Below the pieces are notes generated by a model. The model was not told the DNA's origin. It searched no databases and saw only the letters and a list, made by a program, of their open reading frames with translations. Below, piece by piece: positions 36,920-48,000 of a stretch of 64,000 nucleotides of DNA (positions are counted from its first letter, which is position 1; each line of letters opens with the position of its first letter). The position numbers and the translations under genes are program-made. Location of the stretch: positions 1,550,001 to 1,614,000 of the forward strand of contig CM065647.1 of assembly GCA_033220425.1 (NCBI GenBank), written 5' to 3'. This DNA is from Lepraria neglecta (Eukaryota; Ascomycota; Lecanoromycetes; Lecanorales; Stereocaulaceae).

Positions 36920-37771
36920 ATGCTCTCCACTACTAGATCAGCGGCCTCCTTGGCACTTCGAGGTACGTGCTTCCCAGACCCCCGAGTATTGCCACTTGCA
37001 ACTGACTTCGTTATCCTCCCAGCCAAACCAACAGCCGCCCTCCTCCCTTTGCGCGCAGGTCCATCAGCATTCATTTCGTCAACATCAGCAAAGTCAGCCA
37101 CCGAAGTCACACCATCACAAGATGCACAGGGTCCCCCACTTAGCTTTACCGGTAAACCTCGACGAGAAGTCCCATTGCCTAGTCAAGAGAAGAAAGAGGG
37201 TGCTATGCAATATGCCTTGTGCGTTCTTTCGCCGAGAGCTCTCGGATTGAAGCTAATTATTGATGCCCAGAACCACCCTTGATCAAGTCGCCAATTGGGC
37301 TCGTCAGGGCTCCCTCTGGCCTATGACTTTTGGTCTTGCCTGCTGCGCTATTGAAATGATGCATCTTTCCACACCACGATATGATCAAGATCGACTTGGT
37401 ATAATCTTCCGCGCTTCACCTCGTCAATCGGATGTCATGATCGTGGCCGGTACCCTGACGAACAAGATGGCCCCTGCTCTCCGCCAAGTCTACGATCAGA
37501 TGCCTGACCCAAGATGGGTGGTCAGCATGGGTTCTTGCGCAAATGGAGGAGGGTATTATCACTACAGCTACAGCGTTACGAGAGGATGCGACCGGATCGT
37601 TCCCGTGGATATCTACGTTCCCGGTTGCCCGCCCACGTCAGAGGCCCTTATGTATGGCATCTTTCAGCTACAGAAGAAGATGAGGCATACGAAGATAACA
37701 AGTACAGTCTACCCTTTGCAGGCTGTTGAAGTTGATGCTAATTGTTGCCAGGAATGTGGTACCGGAAGTGA
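36920..37771 (+). CDS. NDUFS7: Complex I iron-sulfur subunit NDUFS7 (PSST, NuoB-like)
   Basis: Exons are 36920-36962, 37023-37218, 37271-37701 and 37752-37771, giving 229 residues. The last intron is easy to miss: reading through it gives a 60-residue false tail, while splicing restores the universal ending ITRMWYRK. The N-terminus is a basic mitochondrial presequence. [36 protein letters not shown] and [14 protein letters not shown] carry the four cysteines of cluster N2, which passes electrons to ubiquinone. All core residues appear intact. Confidence 0.95.
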
Positions 37772-38120
37772 GGTCGCAGATATGAATGGGAGCGTTCGTT
37801 TCTACTGTACAGCTTTTATGAAAATGTATTCGCTTCAGCCATTGGGACTTGGCGTTTATTACGGCATATAGCAAGCAGACATAGAGAGCAGGAATTGAGA
37901 TAGACGTCTCTACAATCAGACATCCATCATCAAATTTCCTATTCACTGTCTGCTCTTGACCTGATAGCGGGGCTTGGCAAGGAATGCAGATACTCCGCTA
38001 GATCTCCATAGAACTCCCCAAGCTCTACAACACAACATGCCAATGACTTCTGTAACAACATGATAAACGAGATGCTAGGAGCATATCAGCCAAGCCGGCT
38101 TGGTCCTAAAAATCCACATC

Positions 38121-39432
38121 ATGAGGCAGCTCACGAAACTCCCCATTCGTAACGGGCTCAGCGGTAGTTCGCCGCATCGAGCTCATGCCTTCCACCATAA
38201 TTGCGCCCTTCGCGCGCCGGCGAAGCCAAGAGTACCATTGAATGGTGTTGATCATGCAAGATGGGTATCTACCTCTTCCAGCTGCCATCCAAAGACCGCC
38301 CTCTTCTTCCCTGGTAACTTAACGCTCCTCTTCAGCGATCCCTCCTGACCTTGACTCATCTCACTTACCTACTACAGGTCAAGGCGTTCAACGAATCGGT
38401 ATGGCCACCGCCTGGCTCGAAGCATTTCCGGGAACCTGCAAACCTTTCCTTGAAGAAATGGATTCCCTCCTCTCCTACCCCCTCTCCGAAATCATTGCCG
38501 ATGGTCCCAACTCCACTCTCACAGCTACCGAAAATGCTCAGCCAGCTATCATGGCAACCTCAATCATGATCCAGCGCGTACTTGAACAGGACTTTGGCTT
38601 CAAGACTGGAGAAAGAGTCGATATCTGCCTGGGACACAGCCTAGGAGAATTTGCTGCACTAGTTAGCTCCCGATATCTACGCTACGAAGACGCTTTACGC
38701 ATGGTGCGAAGGAGAGCGGAAGTTATGGCTCGCTGTTCCCGGGATGCTTCGAAAGCTGAAGGCGGCGAATACGGCATGATTGCCCTCGTGTGCGAACCAG
38801 ACAGACTTTCCAGCCTGATTGAAACCATACATGACTTCCTCGGGCACGGAGCTAGTGAAGGCGGAAGAGACGATTCGACGTTCCATACCCCAGCCATTGA
38901 GCAAGTGCTGATAGCGAACATCAACAGCAAGAATCAAATCGTGCTAAGCGGGAGTATCGAAAGAGTCAAAGCACTACTAGTGCAGCTACGACAATTTGGC
39001 GGTCACGACCCCAGAGCTGTCAGGCTAGCGACTGATTCGCCTTTCCACTCGCCAATAATGGCGCCCGCTGCGAAGGTGATGCGGGATATCCTTGACAATA
39101 CAGATGTGAGCTTCGATGATGCGTTGTTTCCTTGTGTCAGTAATGTCAGTGCGAGACCTTTTGGTAGCGTTGGACAGTTGCGGGAATTGTTGAGTCGGCA
39201 GTGTGTGGAGACTGTGAGGTGGTGGGATAGTATTCGGTGGTTGGATCAGGAGGAGGGAGTTAGGAGATGGGTGGGTATTGGGCCGGGAAAGGTTGGGCGG
39301 AATTTGGTGGGCAAGGAGGTGGGTATGAGAGGGAGGGATGATGTTAGAGGTGGAGGCGTATGGGGAATTAGTGATCCGAAGGAAGTCGAGGCTGTTTTAC
39401 GAGCTCTCGAAGAGACGGAGGGAGTGGGATGA
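38121..39432 (+). CDS. MCT1: Mitochondrial malonyl-CoA:ACP transacylase
   Basis: Exons are 38121-38313 and 38378-39432, giving 415 residues. The N-terminal ~60 residues are Arg/Ser/His-rich without acidic residues, consistent with mitochondrial import. FFPGQGVQRIGMA, the nucleophile motif GHSLGE (Ser152) and the second catalytic residue in TDSPFHSP (His about 288) are all present. The enzyme loads malonate on the mitochondrial acyl carrier protein for type II fatty acid synthesis, which supplies octanoate for lipoic acid. No polyketide synthase lies nearby, so this is not a cluster-associated transferase. The C-terminal part after VRWWDSIRWL is more divergent. Confidence 0.92.
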
Positions 39433-39698
39433 CACAGGTGCGCTGGCGGTGGCCTGGCTTGTGAAGATGATGCATACATTCGATTGTTAGGTTAGGTTTC
39501 TAGGGGAAATGTAAATACTTCCTGGCTTTCAGCCGCCTTTCCAGCAGGTAGTGACGTACATCTAACACACAATCCGCATGACTTCGGGCTTTACTTCTTC
39601 CAATGTCAATTTGCAAGCTGGTCAGCAATCACTACTTTACTCGTACGTATCGGGCGGGATACAAAGACTCCAAACGCCTATGCCAACGATTGCCACAT

Positions 39699-41571
39699 TC
39701 ACGACTGGTCTTCTTGGGCAGTGCATCGAAGTAAGACCTCCAGACCTCGCCTTCGAGCGTCCTGTACCTTCAACATCGCAACCAGACGTCTATCTCCGCC
39801 CGCGCATTGGCTGTCGGCCTTTTGATGGTCTACGCTCCCGTTCTCAGCCGCATACCCAGCAGAGTCTGGATTGATGTCCGGATCGGGATCGGGATGCGCC
39901 TTTAGATGCGAATCTAGCTGCTGACTTGGATTTGGCGCTTGGGGTGTAGGGGTTGCGTACCGCTCCCTGCTCTTCTTGTCTGATCCATACACAGAGGGTT
40001 CATCTTTCTCCGGCATCGAACCATTCATATTCTGAGCCTCCTCAAGGACCTCGGATGCAAATCGCATTCACCAAGCTTTTTCATCAGCATCATTGTACGC
40101 TTGGGACGTGGTCTCGAAATCCGGTTCATGCTCTTGCGCTGTTGCTTCTTTTCTCGCCGCCTTCTGGGTAATGTACGCGGCATGCTCTGGATGATTGGGT
40201 TCAGCTTTTGGGGAGACGGACAGTTTGATCCTCTTCATGGATGGCATAGGAGCCGCGTCTGCCATTTGGCGTTTCTTAGATGCTTCCGGTGTGGCAACAG
40301 GAACTCCATCAACAGAGGAATCGTCTTCCTCTAATATCCAATTCTCCGAAGTACGAGGGCCCGTCGGGGCATAAATCTGCTCGCCCGCGGAATACCGCGT
40401 GATATCTGGATGCTTCTTCTTTAGACAAGGCTGCTAACGCCGTTGACACGTTTTGGGAGTGCGGTTGGGAAGAGCTTCAGAAATTTGTTGCCAGCACCTA
40501 CCCTCGCCGTGCAACCTGGCGAGTTGTACTTCTTCTGCCGACGTCCATTCCTGTAGGTTATCTCTGCCCCAGTATGGCACCTGCGGGTATTTATGCCTTA
40601 CACTGCGCCAATGTGAGCATAGACTTTCAGCGCTACCAGGAAGTACATCGGAGATCGCTTTCCACCTTTGGCCCTCAGTGTACATTGCAGCGAGGCGATC
40701 GTTTTCCTCCGCTGTCCATGAGGCTGGAGGGCTGTTGTTCTTCCTTTTCGGAATTTCTGGGTATCTGTGCTTTATACCTTGCCAGCGCGCTTTGCACAGA
40801 GTGTCGGAATGACCAGGAATCGCGTTCGACACGGACTTCCAACTCTTGCCTTCTTTGTACAGATTTAAAAAGGCGTCGATCTTCCTCCGCGCTCCATTTT
40901 TTCGAGCTTTTATTCCTCTTCTTCGGCATTTCCGGGTGCTTTTTCGACAGAGTCATCTGCCTGCGAGATTTGCACACATACACAGGACGGCCAGGCAGAG
41001 CCTTTGAGATGGACTCAAATGTCTCACCTTCTGCATACATAGCCACAAGGCGTTCGTCCTCCTCCTTAGTCCATCGATTTGCACTTTGCCTCAAGAAGCT
41101 CGTTGAAACGTCCGGGTTTCGCCGCTGTAGACGGTGTCTCCATCGCATTCTGCACTGATCATAACTGCGACCAAGGTCAACTGCGATAACGATCCAACCT
41201 TTGCCTTCTCTCAACATGCCGACGACCCGTTCGTCCTCTTCTGAGGTCTAACCATTCGTGTTATAAGGGACTCTAGTTTTGCAGCTTTGCGTGGCTTTGA
41301 GACGGAGGGCCGATGGGTAGGTTATACCGGGATTCTTCGTATTCATCTTGCTATACCAATGTTTTGCGCATGCTTCGATAGTGCGCCCAGGTAGCTGCGG
41401 GGTTCTGGCTGGTTGATCCTGGAGGAGGGACAGAAGCTGGTCTTCTTTCGCTTTTGTCCATCTGGCGTCTGTTGTCGATGTAGCGGAACTGCTTCTATAA
41501 GATTTTGATCTTCGCTTGGCGATTGGAGAAGTCTTGCGAGGACCGGTCGTTCGTTTCTCTGCCCTAGCCAT
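39699..41571 (-). pseudogene. Six-repeat SANT/Myb protein, disrupted
   Basis: One reading frame covers 41571-39699 if three stops and one frameshift are ignored. Six SANT-like repeats follow an N-terminal basic region. Their starts read RWTKAKEDQ, (W)TSEEDER, RWTKEEDER, KWSAEEDRR, SWTAEENDR and EWTSAEEVQ, and most end near a Cys-x2-(R/H)W-type helix. Defects are a TAG at 41248-41250 in place of the first Trp of repeat 2, and a one-base shift in the T/A run near 40865 within repeat 4. The others are a TAG at 40434-40436 in place of the Trp in the last helix of repeat 6, and a TGA at 40068-40070 in the C-terminal tail. The tail (QIYAPTGPRTSENW, then Pro/Asp-rich sequence) looks nuclear and disordered. 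It may have been a DNA-binding or chromatin protein; the specific function is unknown. Confidence 0.8.
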
Positions 41572-42989
41572 GATCTCGACTTGGTTGAAGACGAAGCGGG
41601 ATCATACACTGTCTGGTGGTTACGCGGTCCTGGGGGCAATTTAAAGGCCAAAGATTGATGGATATGAGGACTGGTTCTTGCGAGGTTTTGGGCTGTTGGA
41701 AGGACAAGACGACTTTTCTCAGCTTTGTGAAAGGAAAGACTTCTTTCTAAAGGAAAAAGGGGGACACGGGTCCCAGTTCGTGTCAGTGCCACAGTGCTAC
41801 AATCACAGTACTCATTGGCCCGTATTTCCGGACGCGACTTGAGTTCAATCGTACCATTGGTGGAAGAGGACCCCGAAAACCACAATATTTTTGGAAATGA
41901 AACAAGTGAATCTTGATCAGAACGAGCTATCCTCCTTACATACGTGTGCTAAGGCCCGAAGCAGACGTGGTTGACGGATGACTTCTAATTTCGCTCTCTC
42001 GCCGGACCCACGACTCAGGCCCACGACTCATGGCCTTGTTGTCTTCCCAAGCGTGATTCTGCTCCAGTAACAGTAGACCGCCGATACGGACGTACGATCA
42101 GAACTGCTCTTGTGCATGCGCTATGGCATTCAAACTGAAACGCTCCCGACGGGCACTTTGCCACTGGCAGGCTTCCAGATGTCCTTGCCTCCGCCGTCAA
42201 GTCCAAATTGCTTCTACCAACCATTCTAGCATTTTTCGAAACATCAATGTTAACATCACACTTTTGCTAGCTACATCCTTCTGGCACCCAGTGACTTCAC
42301 AATTGTGCCAATAAACCTCACTCAGGTTCTCTTGAATCATGCCTGCACGAAGGAAAAGCCGCTCAGTTACTTCGCTGTATAAGTATCCGAATTCAAGCAG
42401 GAATCTTTGGTCCATGAAGTGGAGTGGACACCATCCTTTATCGACGACCACTACAAAACGCCATCTAAAGAGAACCTTTAAACCCCGTCCGTCCCCAGCC
42501 ATAGACAAACCCAACACCTTAACCTCCGCGAGCCATGCATTAATCAGCAAAGCTCTACATACTGGGACCAGACTTCGAACAGCGGTGATAAGAAATTATA
42601 ACATCAGTGCTCGTTGGAGGCTATGATAGTGGGAATGGGAATATGGACTGCATAATCAAATGTCCTGCTAAAGCGAGCTAAGTTTCGCCAGTCCAGGCCT
42701 CATCTATGGGGATTGAATGGGATAGATCTACGCGCTACTGCAGGTGAGTCTACCTTGGGTGTTTGTTTAAGGTTATGTGCTTGTTCGGTTCAAGCTTTCA
42801 CTCTTTTCACCCAGTCTTGTTGTAAGTGTTGTATGGTTCGGCATATTCTCAATTAAAGTATTGTTACAAAGGTGATGAACATGCCCACAAATGGTAAAAT
42901 CACAAGAATGCCCTGCTATAATCCGTTAGAATGCTAGTCCACCCGCCTGTCTTCAACCTTGTATCATCGTTCTTCATCATACCAGTTGC
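41572..42989. other. Interval within the SANT cluster
   Basis: Overlapping short frames on both strands at 42197-42626 show no family resemblance. Nothing else is supported. Confidence 0.4.
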
Positions 42990-43720
42990 CTATCTAGCAC
43001 GTGATCGTCGAGGATCATACACCACATCCGGATACCCCTTGCTCAGAACTCTAACCCAGTGTTTTTGAATAGCTTGCGCATTGCGACTGGGGAAGTATAT
43101 TCTGGAGATCTCATTATATCCATAGCTGGTGTCCCTAATCACGGAGACGAGCAGTCGGTCATCGTCGAACGTCCAGTCTGGTCAAGTTAGTCTACATTTT
43201 TTCAAGATTGTCATACTGATTCCTAGCGATGCTTACCTCATGTAGTCGGCGGTCTGTGATTGTTTTCAGGTCGTCTAGTGTGATTTGAAGACGAGGAGGA
43301 TGGTGGATGGTGAGCGCTGCCATGGCGAGGCTCTCTATGCCGCGTTGTTGATGATGAGCCTCTATCATGGATGAAGGCTTGGTCTCGCTCTGACCAGGTG
43401 AAGTCTCCATATTCGTAAGGGAGGAGATCCTTCCCATGATATTTCGGGGTTTGAGGGCCCCAATACGGGTTCTCTGTGGATGATGAAGGGTCCAAAGATT
43501 GAATACTCATTTCTCGTCCGTTATCCATAATGCTGAGGCTCTGAATGATGGGAGAAGCGAAGAGGAGTAAAACCGTTGCAGGTTTGACACGAGAAGGAAG
43601 AAAATTTCTGCGGGGGTCAGTTGCCATGTGGAAAAGGCTCTGTTTGAGAGATTTTGCGAAAAGAACACGGCGCATAAACACACATACCAACACCTTGTAA
43701 CACCATCTCAATTTCTTAGG
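42990..43720 (-). pseudogene. Small SANT-domain gene, probably disabled
   Basis: Exon 2 (43177-42990) encodes a clear SANT-like domain: DWTFDDDRLLVSVIRDTSYG, YNEISRIYFPSRNAQAIQKHW, then VRVLSKGYPDVVYDP. The preceding exon in matching phase (ending 43237, intron 43236-43178) reads NPYWGPQTPKYHGKDLLPYEYG but meets TGA at 43238-43240 immediately before the donor. The exon beginning is uncertain because a possible acceptor CCGCAG lies near 43615. The domain closely matches that of the next gene upstream. The TGA may be a recent nonsense change, or the exon may belong to another frame; the model is therefore tentative. Confidence 0.5.
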
Positions 43721-44225
43721 CATGTGACTGCGAAGCGCTTAAATAAGGCTTACTGATGTGTGCGACTTTGTAGAGGCTCTTCTGAAAGGAGTAGCATAAT
43801 CCTGAAACATGGTACCAGACCTTGTACTCTGAAGAAAGCTCCAAAATGTCTTACCCCAACGCATTCTGGCCGGTTGAGCTGGATTGGCCGACCGAGAGCC
43901 CCAGATTTTGCCCCCGATAGTGATCTTTTCGTCACGGACATGAGTAGTAGTTTAAAGAGTCGTGGTTTGGCTTTTATATACCGCAAAGACCATTAGCGCG
44001 AGCTGTCACCAAGGTTTCTCGGGAGCAACACCAAGTATAAGATGTCCGCATTGCATGCTAGTTCGAGAATTAGAACTAGTCTATACTCGTAGTGCCATCA
44101 TGACAAAATGAGATCAAATCGCAAGCTGTCCCCACGTTCCTCCACCTCCACAAAATTACTTATCGGCTGTCGACCATCTCCGTCACAGCGCCAGTACTCT
44201 AGCCTCTGCCAAGTATGATGGCAGT

Positions 44226-44555
44226 TCAAAGAATTGCGTTCTGCTCGCATTTGTACTTGACTTCTGGAAACCTCTTGCTAAGAACGTTCGTCCAGTGGTC
44301 TTTGCAATCCTCGGCATCATGATTGATAAAAATGTTGGAGATATCGTCGAATGTCAGGCTGCTATTCCTGATCAAAGAGACTATCATGTTGTCTTCGAAG
44401 TGCGTCCAGTCCTCATCTGGAGCCCTGGTGTTGTTGCATGCTAGTGCGACACGTGGAGAAGTCAGTCTTTGATCTTCTAAACTTTGGGTCTTGATGAGTC
44501 GAAATGTCCTCACCTGATAAATCGGACGACATTTCACTGGGTTTGGTGACTTCAA
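44226..44555 (-). CDS. SANT-domain protein fragment, gene model uncertain
   Basis: The frame ends with a SANT-like domain: DEDWTHFEDNMIVSLIRNSS, FDDISNIFINHDAEDCKDHW and TNVLSKRFPEVKYKC. Upstream the frame is closed by a TAG at about 44577. Before that, a Pro/Ser-rich frame begins at a Met near 44772 (MLRCVQAPSSSSGQ). One splice possibility uses GTGAGG after DLS and an acceptor CACTAG, which keeps phase into ACNNTRAPDEDW. I cannot choose between a short intact gene and a decayed one. It is a relative of the SANT gene at 42,990-43,720. Confidence 0.45.
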   Translation of the reverse strand: MKSPNPVKCRPIYQVRTFRLIKTQSLEDQRLTSPRVALACNNTRAPDEDWTHFEDNMIVSLIRNSSLTFDDISNIFINHDAEDCKDHWTNVLSKRFPEVKYKCEQNAIL

Positions 44556-44849
44556 GGTTTCTGTGTTGATTACAATCTAGATGGCAGAATGAGGATGCTT
44601 CTCTTTGGTTGCGACCACAGGTCGAGAGGGAGGATGAGTGATTAGCTCGGTAGGAGGTCGACGGGTGGGAGTCTCGAATGGATTTGGATGATGACGAGAT
44701 TTTGTATTTGTCGAAGCTTTCTCTGTGGTTTGTCCTGATGATGACGAGGGGGCTTGAACACAACGCAACATGTGAAGGACGGGAGACGAGGACAGAATGC
44801 TAAATACTGAGGAAATTCTGAGAGTACATATACTCTGTCTGGCCACTTT

Positions 44850-45739
44850 ACACTTCCACAGATGCAGCGCCTTATTTTTTTATAGAGAACACCAATGCAA
44901 TACCGCCTTTTTGGATGATTGGACAACATCAATAGATGGCTCTGTGGCCTTTGTAAGCAGGGCTCATCAACGCTTATAAGCCATGCAATCGTTCGAAGTA
45001 AGGCCTCACGCACAGACCACAACCTACAAAAGCTAGCACGAAAGTTTCCACCAATTACCAACAAGTTTTGCCTTCAATGAGTTACGTAACCGATCAGTGC
45101 AGCCACAAATTGATAGGTTTCCTTTATTGATCGTGTTTCATCGGGGATCGGAGGGCCATACATAGAATTGCCTCCTCCGGCACAGCTTGCCCCTACGGCT
45201 GTAGCAGGCTTAACTGTCTGTGGCGGTTGTCTGAATAACTGAATCAGACAGATGTGACATGATCTTGAGTAGTTGTTATGCAAGGCCGATGGAGTCATGC
45301 AAACGGGCCCAATAGCGTTTCTTTGATTGACGATGATGGGCAACAACAGGTGGTCTTTTCGACCTCATGGGTCTGAACTGTTAGGGTTGGACGAAGTGCT
45401 CGTGTAATCCTATAAAGGACAAATTTATAGGCACAAAGTGCGCATCGATCATTACAATAGCCTAAGGCATGGATACAAGCCCAAAAGCGCGGTCAGCCTT
45501 GATGTCCGATATTCCGAGATCTTAGGGGCTAACCTTTCACAGAACATTGTTGTAAGCCTTAATCTCAGCATCATATAGTCAAGACTTTTGGACGTGATCA
45601 ATGGATCAACTTCAATGCATGCTATTAATTATTACTGCCATCTCACAGCACAAAGATCAAATTGTAAGCTTTTGTCACCCTCTGACAACCCAGATGTTTG
45701 TACTCGAATTTCAAGTTTTCTGCATTCCCATTGCCCACC
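44850..45739. other. Interval with one copy of a dispersed repeat
   Basis: No gene is supported. The part around 45,183-45,270 is the most divergent copy of a three-copy repeat also found at about 46,821 and 47,103. Confidence 0.4.
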
Positions 45740-47200
45740 CTATCCTGGGCCAGCCGAAGCCTCGATTTGTCGAATCAGATTGTACCTAAGATTTTGGTAC
45801 TGTGGCTTTCTGCTTGCTGTACCGTTCCAATAGCTTTCGCAAGAACGCCAATGTAGACCAACTCTTCCAGCGATCTCTTTCCAATTATAGCGCTCTTGGA
45901 TAAGGTTGGCGAGTAACTCTTCTTTACTACCACCCACACACCATCCCATATGTCCGGCTGCGGAGGTTCCCTTGCGCCTAGGAGAAAGAAAGCGTCAGTT
46001 TCTAATTGTTCCAAAATGTTTCCTTCAGTTTCAGTGGTAAGGTCTTACCGAATGAAACTCCGCCAGCTCCCTGATTAGGGCCATAGAGGCCTATGTTCCT
46101 GGTCGAGAATGTGGACTCGTGGAATGAGCCCTGGTGTGGGGAAGCATAGCTTTGATTCTGGGCCCCGGAGGGAGGTTGATACTGGCCTTCGGGGGGAATG
46201 GGTGGATTCTGGGGGTAGGGCCCATGGCCTTGATTCTGGGGCGGAGCCTCGAACACCCTTCTTGGGCCTTGAGGTTGAACGCTGAAGTCAGGTTCCTGCT
46301 CTTCGAAATCTCTCTGGGTCTGATTGTCCCACGGTGTTCGGCCGCTCATGTTGGCGAGGGTTTCAGCAAATGTAGAGAATGGGAAATGAAGGGCGAGATG
46401 AGGAGATTAGCAGTTCTAAAGAAAGGTAGAATGAAGAGTAGAATGGAGAGACAACTTCGAGGAAAGGATCAGAATTTATACACTTTGACCAAGATCCCTC
46501 GTCGCGGATATCGTACCCAAAGAATATAATACGAAAGATAGTCATGCCGCCTTGCGAGACAATTAAGAATCGCATGGCCAATGGGCTGTAGTGGAAGTGG
46601 ACAGAACTCGTTGATAGAGGCGCTCTGAGAAGGCTTTTCCATGGAATTGAAGAGGGCCCACAAAAAGAGGACAACTTCCCTGACAGTCTTGCAAATGTCT
46701 CACTCTCAACAGGAGTCGGTCGACCAAAAAGAGCCAGTGGCATAACAATAGGCTCGGCTCACATTGCCGACGGTCTTTTGCCCATCCATCTGGGTAAGAG
46801 GGCAAGCTTGGGTTGTCCAGTGACTGCACTCGCCCCTACGGCCGGTGCAGTCTCAACAGTCTGAAACATTCGTATAGACGGCGAGACAGACAAGGCTGAC
46901 ATAGCCCATAGATATGGTAGAGAGGTCCGGTGGAGCCATACTGACGGGCCCAGCAAAACTCGCCTACTCCTAACAAATCGAATATAGAGTGGCAGATCAT
47001 CTCTGCAGGAGTTCCGTCCTAGACCACACATAATATCTTTAGGCTCAGCTTGCCTAGATTATGCTCTTTAACATAGACCCAGGTAAGAAAGCGATCTTCA
47101 CGTCCAGTGATAGTTTTTGCCGTTACGGCCGTAACAGTTTCATCTTTCGGCGGCATTCGTATAGATGGCAAGACAGACAAGGCTGCCATCTGCCCCTGAT
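45183..47200. repeat. Three dispersed copies of an ~85-bp repeat
   Basis: Related sequences occur at about 45,183-45,270, 46,821-46,911 and 47,103-47,200. The last two share CATTCGTATAGA, GACAGACAAGGCTG and GTTACGGCC/CCTACGGCC blocks in the same order. Read on the minus strand, the last two encode ALSVSPSIRMFQTVET and ALSVLPSIRMPPKDET without a gap, which suggests derivation from a coding sequence. The first copy retains the TAVGAS segment only. Confidence 0.65.
45740..46349 (-). CDS. Single-SANT-domain protein (intact)
   Basis: Exons are 46349-46049 and 45957-45740, giving 172 residues. The 91-nt intron (GTAAGA donor, CCGCAG acceptor) is needed: the nearer TAG acceptor leads into a frame with no domain. 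The first exon encodes a disordered Gln/Pro/Gly-rich region starting MSGRTPWDNQTQRDF. The second encodes KEELLANLIQERYNWKEIA and GRVGLHWRSCESYWNG, a complete Myb/SANT helix set with its spaced tryptophans. A DNA-binding or chromatin role is inferred. It is the only apparently intact member of the local SANT cluster. Confidence 0.7.
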
Positions 47201-47361
47201 CATTTGAGAGCAGAGACTGGTCGCCCATCTCTGTACAGTTCCCTTATCAGGGCATTGATCCCTGTGTCGAAGTCCTCGAGAACATGTCCAATAGAGAAAA
47301 AGGTCGGAGCAGAGACTGTGGCTGCCTGGCGTGTAGTCTCTTCATGGTCATAAGCTCCATA

Positions 47362-48000
47362 GCGCTCGATGCAGGTGGAGACCCTTATGCATGACATCGT
47401 CGGCATATACTTTCTATGTGGAAGTGATCTGATCATCCCCACGGGAGTAGATCTAGGTGAAGGCCGTGCCTGCTTGGTATGATATTCTTGATAGGTATAA
47501 GCTTTGTAGTACTTGATAGGGGCGAGATCTTGACGCCTGGTAGGGTGGGTGGAGGAGCGCAGTATTGATTCCTATCGGAGCATTCAGAGTTATCGCCATA
47601 AGAACAAGTCCAGAGTGGAGGTCATGTTCGCCTACCGTGATGTGTCTTCATACCGACCAGCTACCCAACTTTCAATGCGGGCGAAGTTCTTATGGGCAAC
47701 TCGATCGGTGGAAGATCTCGGTACTGGTCCCTGTCGACATGCTCAGAAGTGTGGTCATGGGAATAAGTCTGTGCCAATCGTGGTTATCATGTGTGCTTAG
47801 AAACTGCGCAGCGCTCGATGCGGGCGAAGCCATCACGCCTAACAGGGTCGGTGTAAGATCTTAGCATTGTGTCTGTCGTTCCAGATAAACGCCATCGAGA
47901 TGGATTTAGAGTGGAGGCCATCGCTGCCTAACGTAACTTATCCTCCATATCTATGAGCTCGGTGGCACTCGATGCGGGTGAGGGGTTGGTGGGTGGCATG
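47362..48000. repeat. Degenerate tandem array, about 150-bp period
   Basis: Five units begin near 47362, 47509, 47665, 47811 and 47965. Their best-conserved block is GCGCTCGATGCGGGCGAAG with variants. A second block, AGAGTGGAGG followed by CCAT/TCAT and GCCTA, recurs in units two and four. The rest of each unit is diverged. No unit keeps a continuous open frame. Confidence 0.6.

Noticed and set aside
38121-39432. Malonyl transferase as part of a polyketide cluster
   Set aside because: No synthase or tailoring genes are nearby, and the N-terminus indicates mitochondrial import.
42197-42626. Overlapping frames on both strands in the SANT cluster
   Set aside because: Neither shows SANT similarity or other recognisable sequence.
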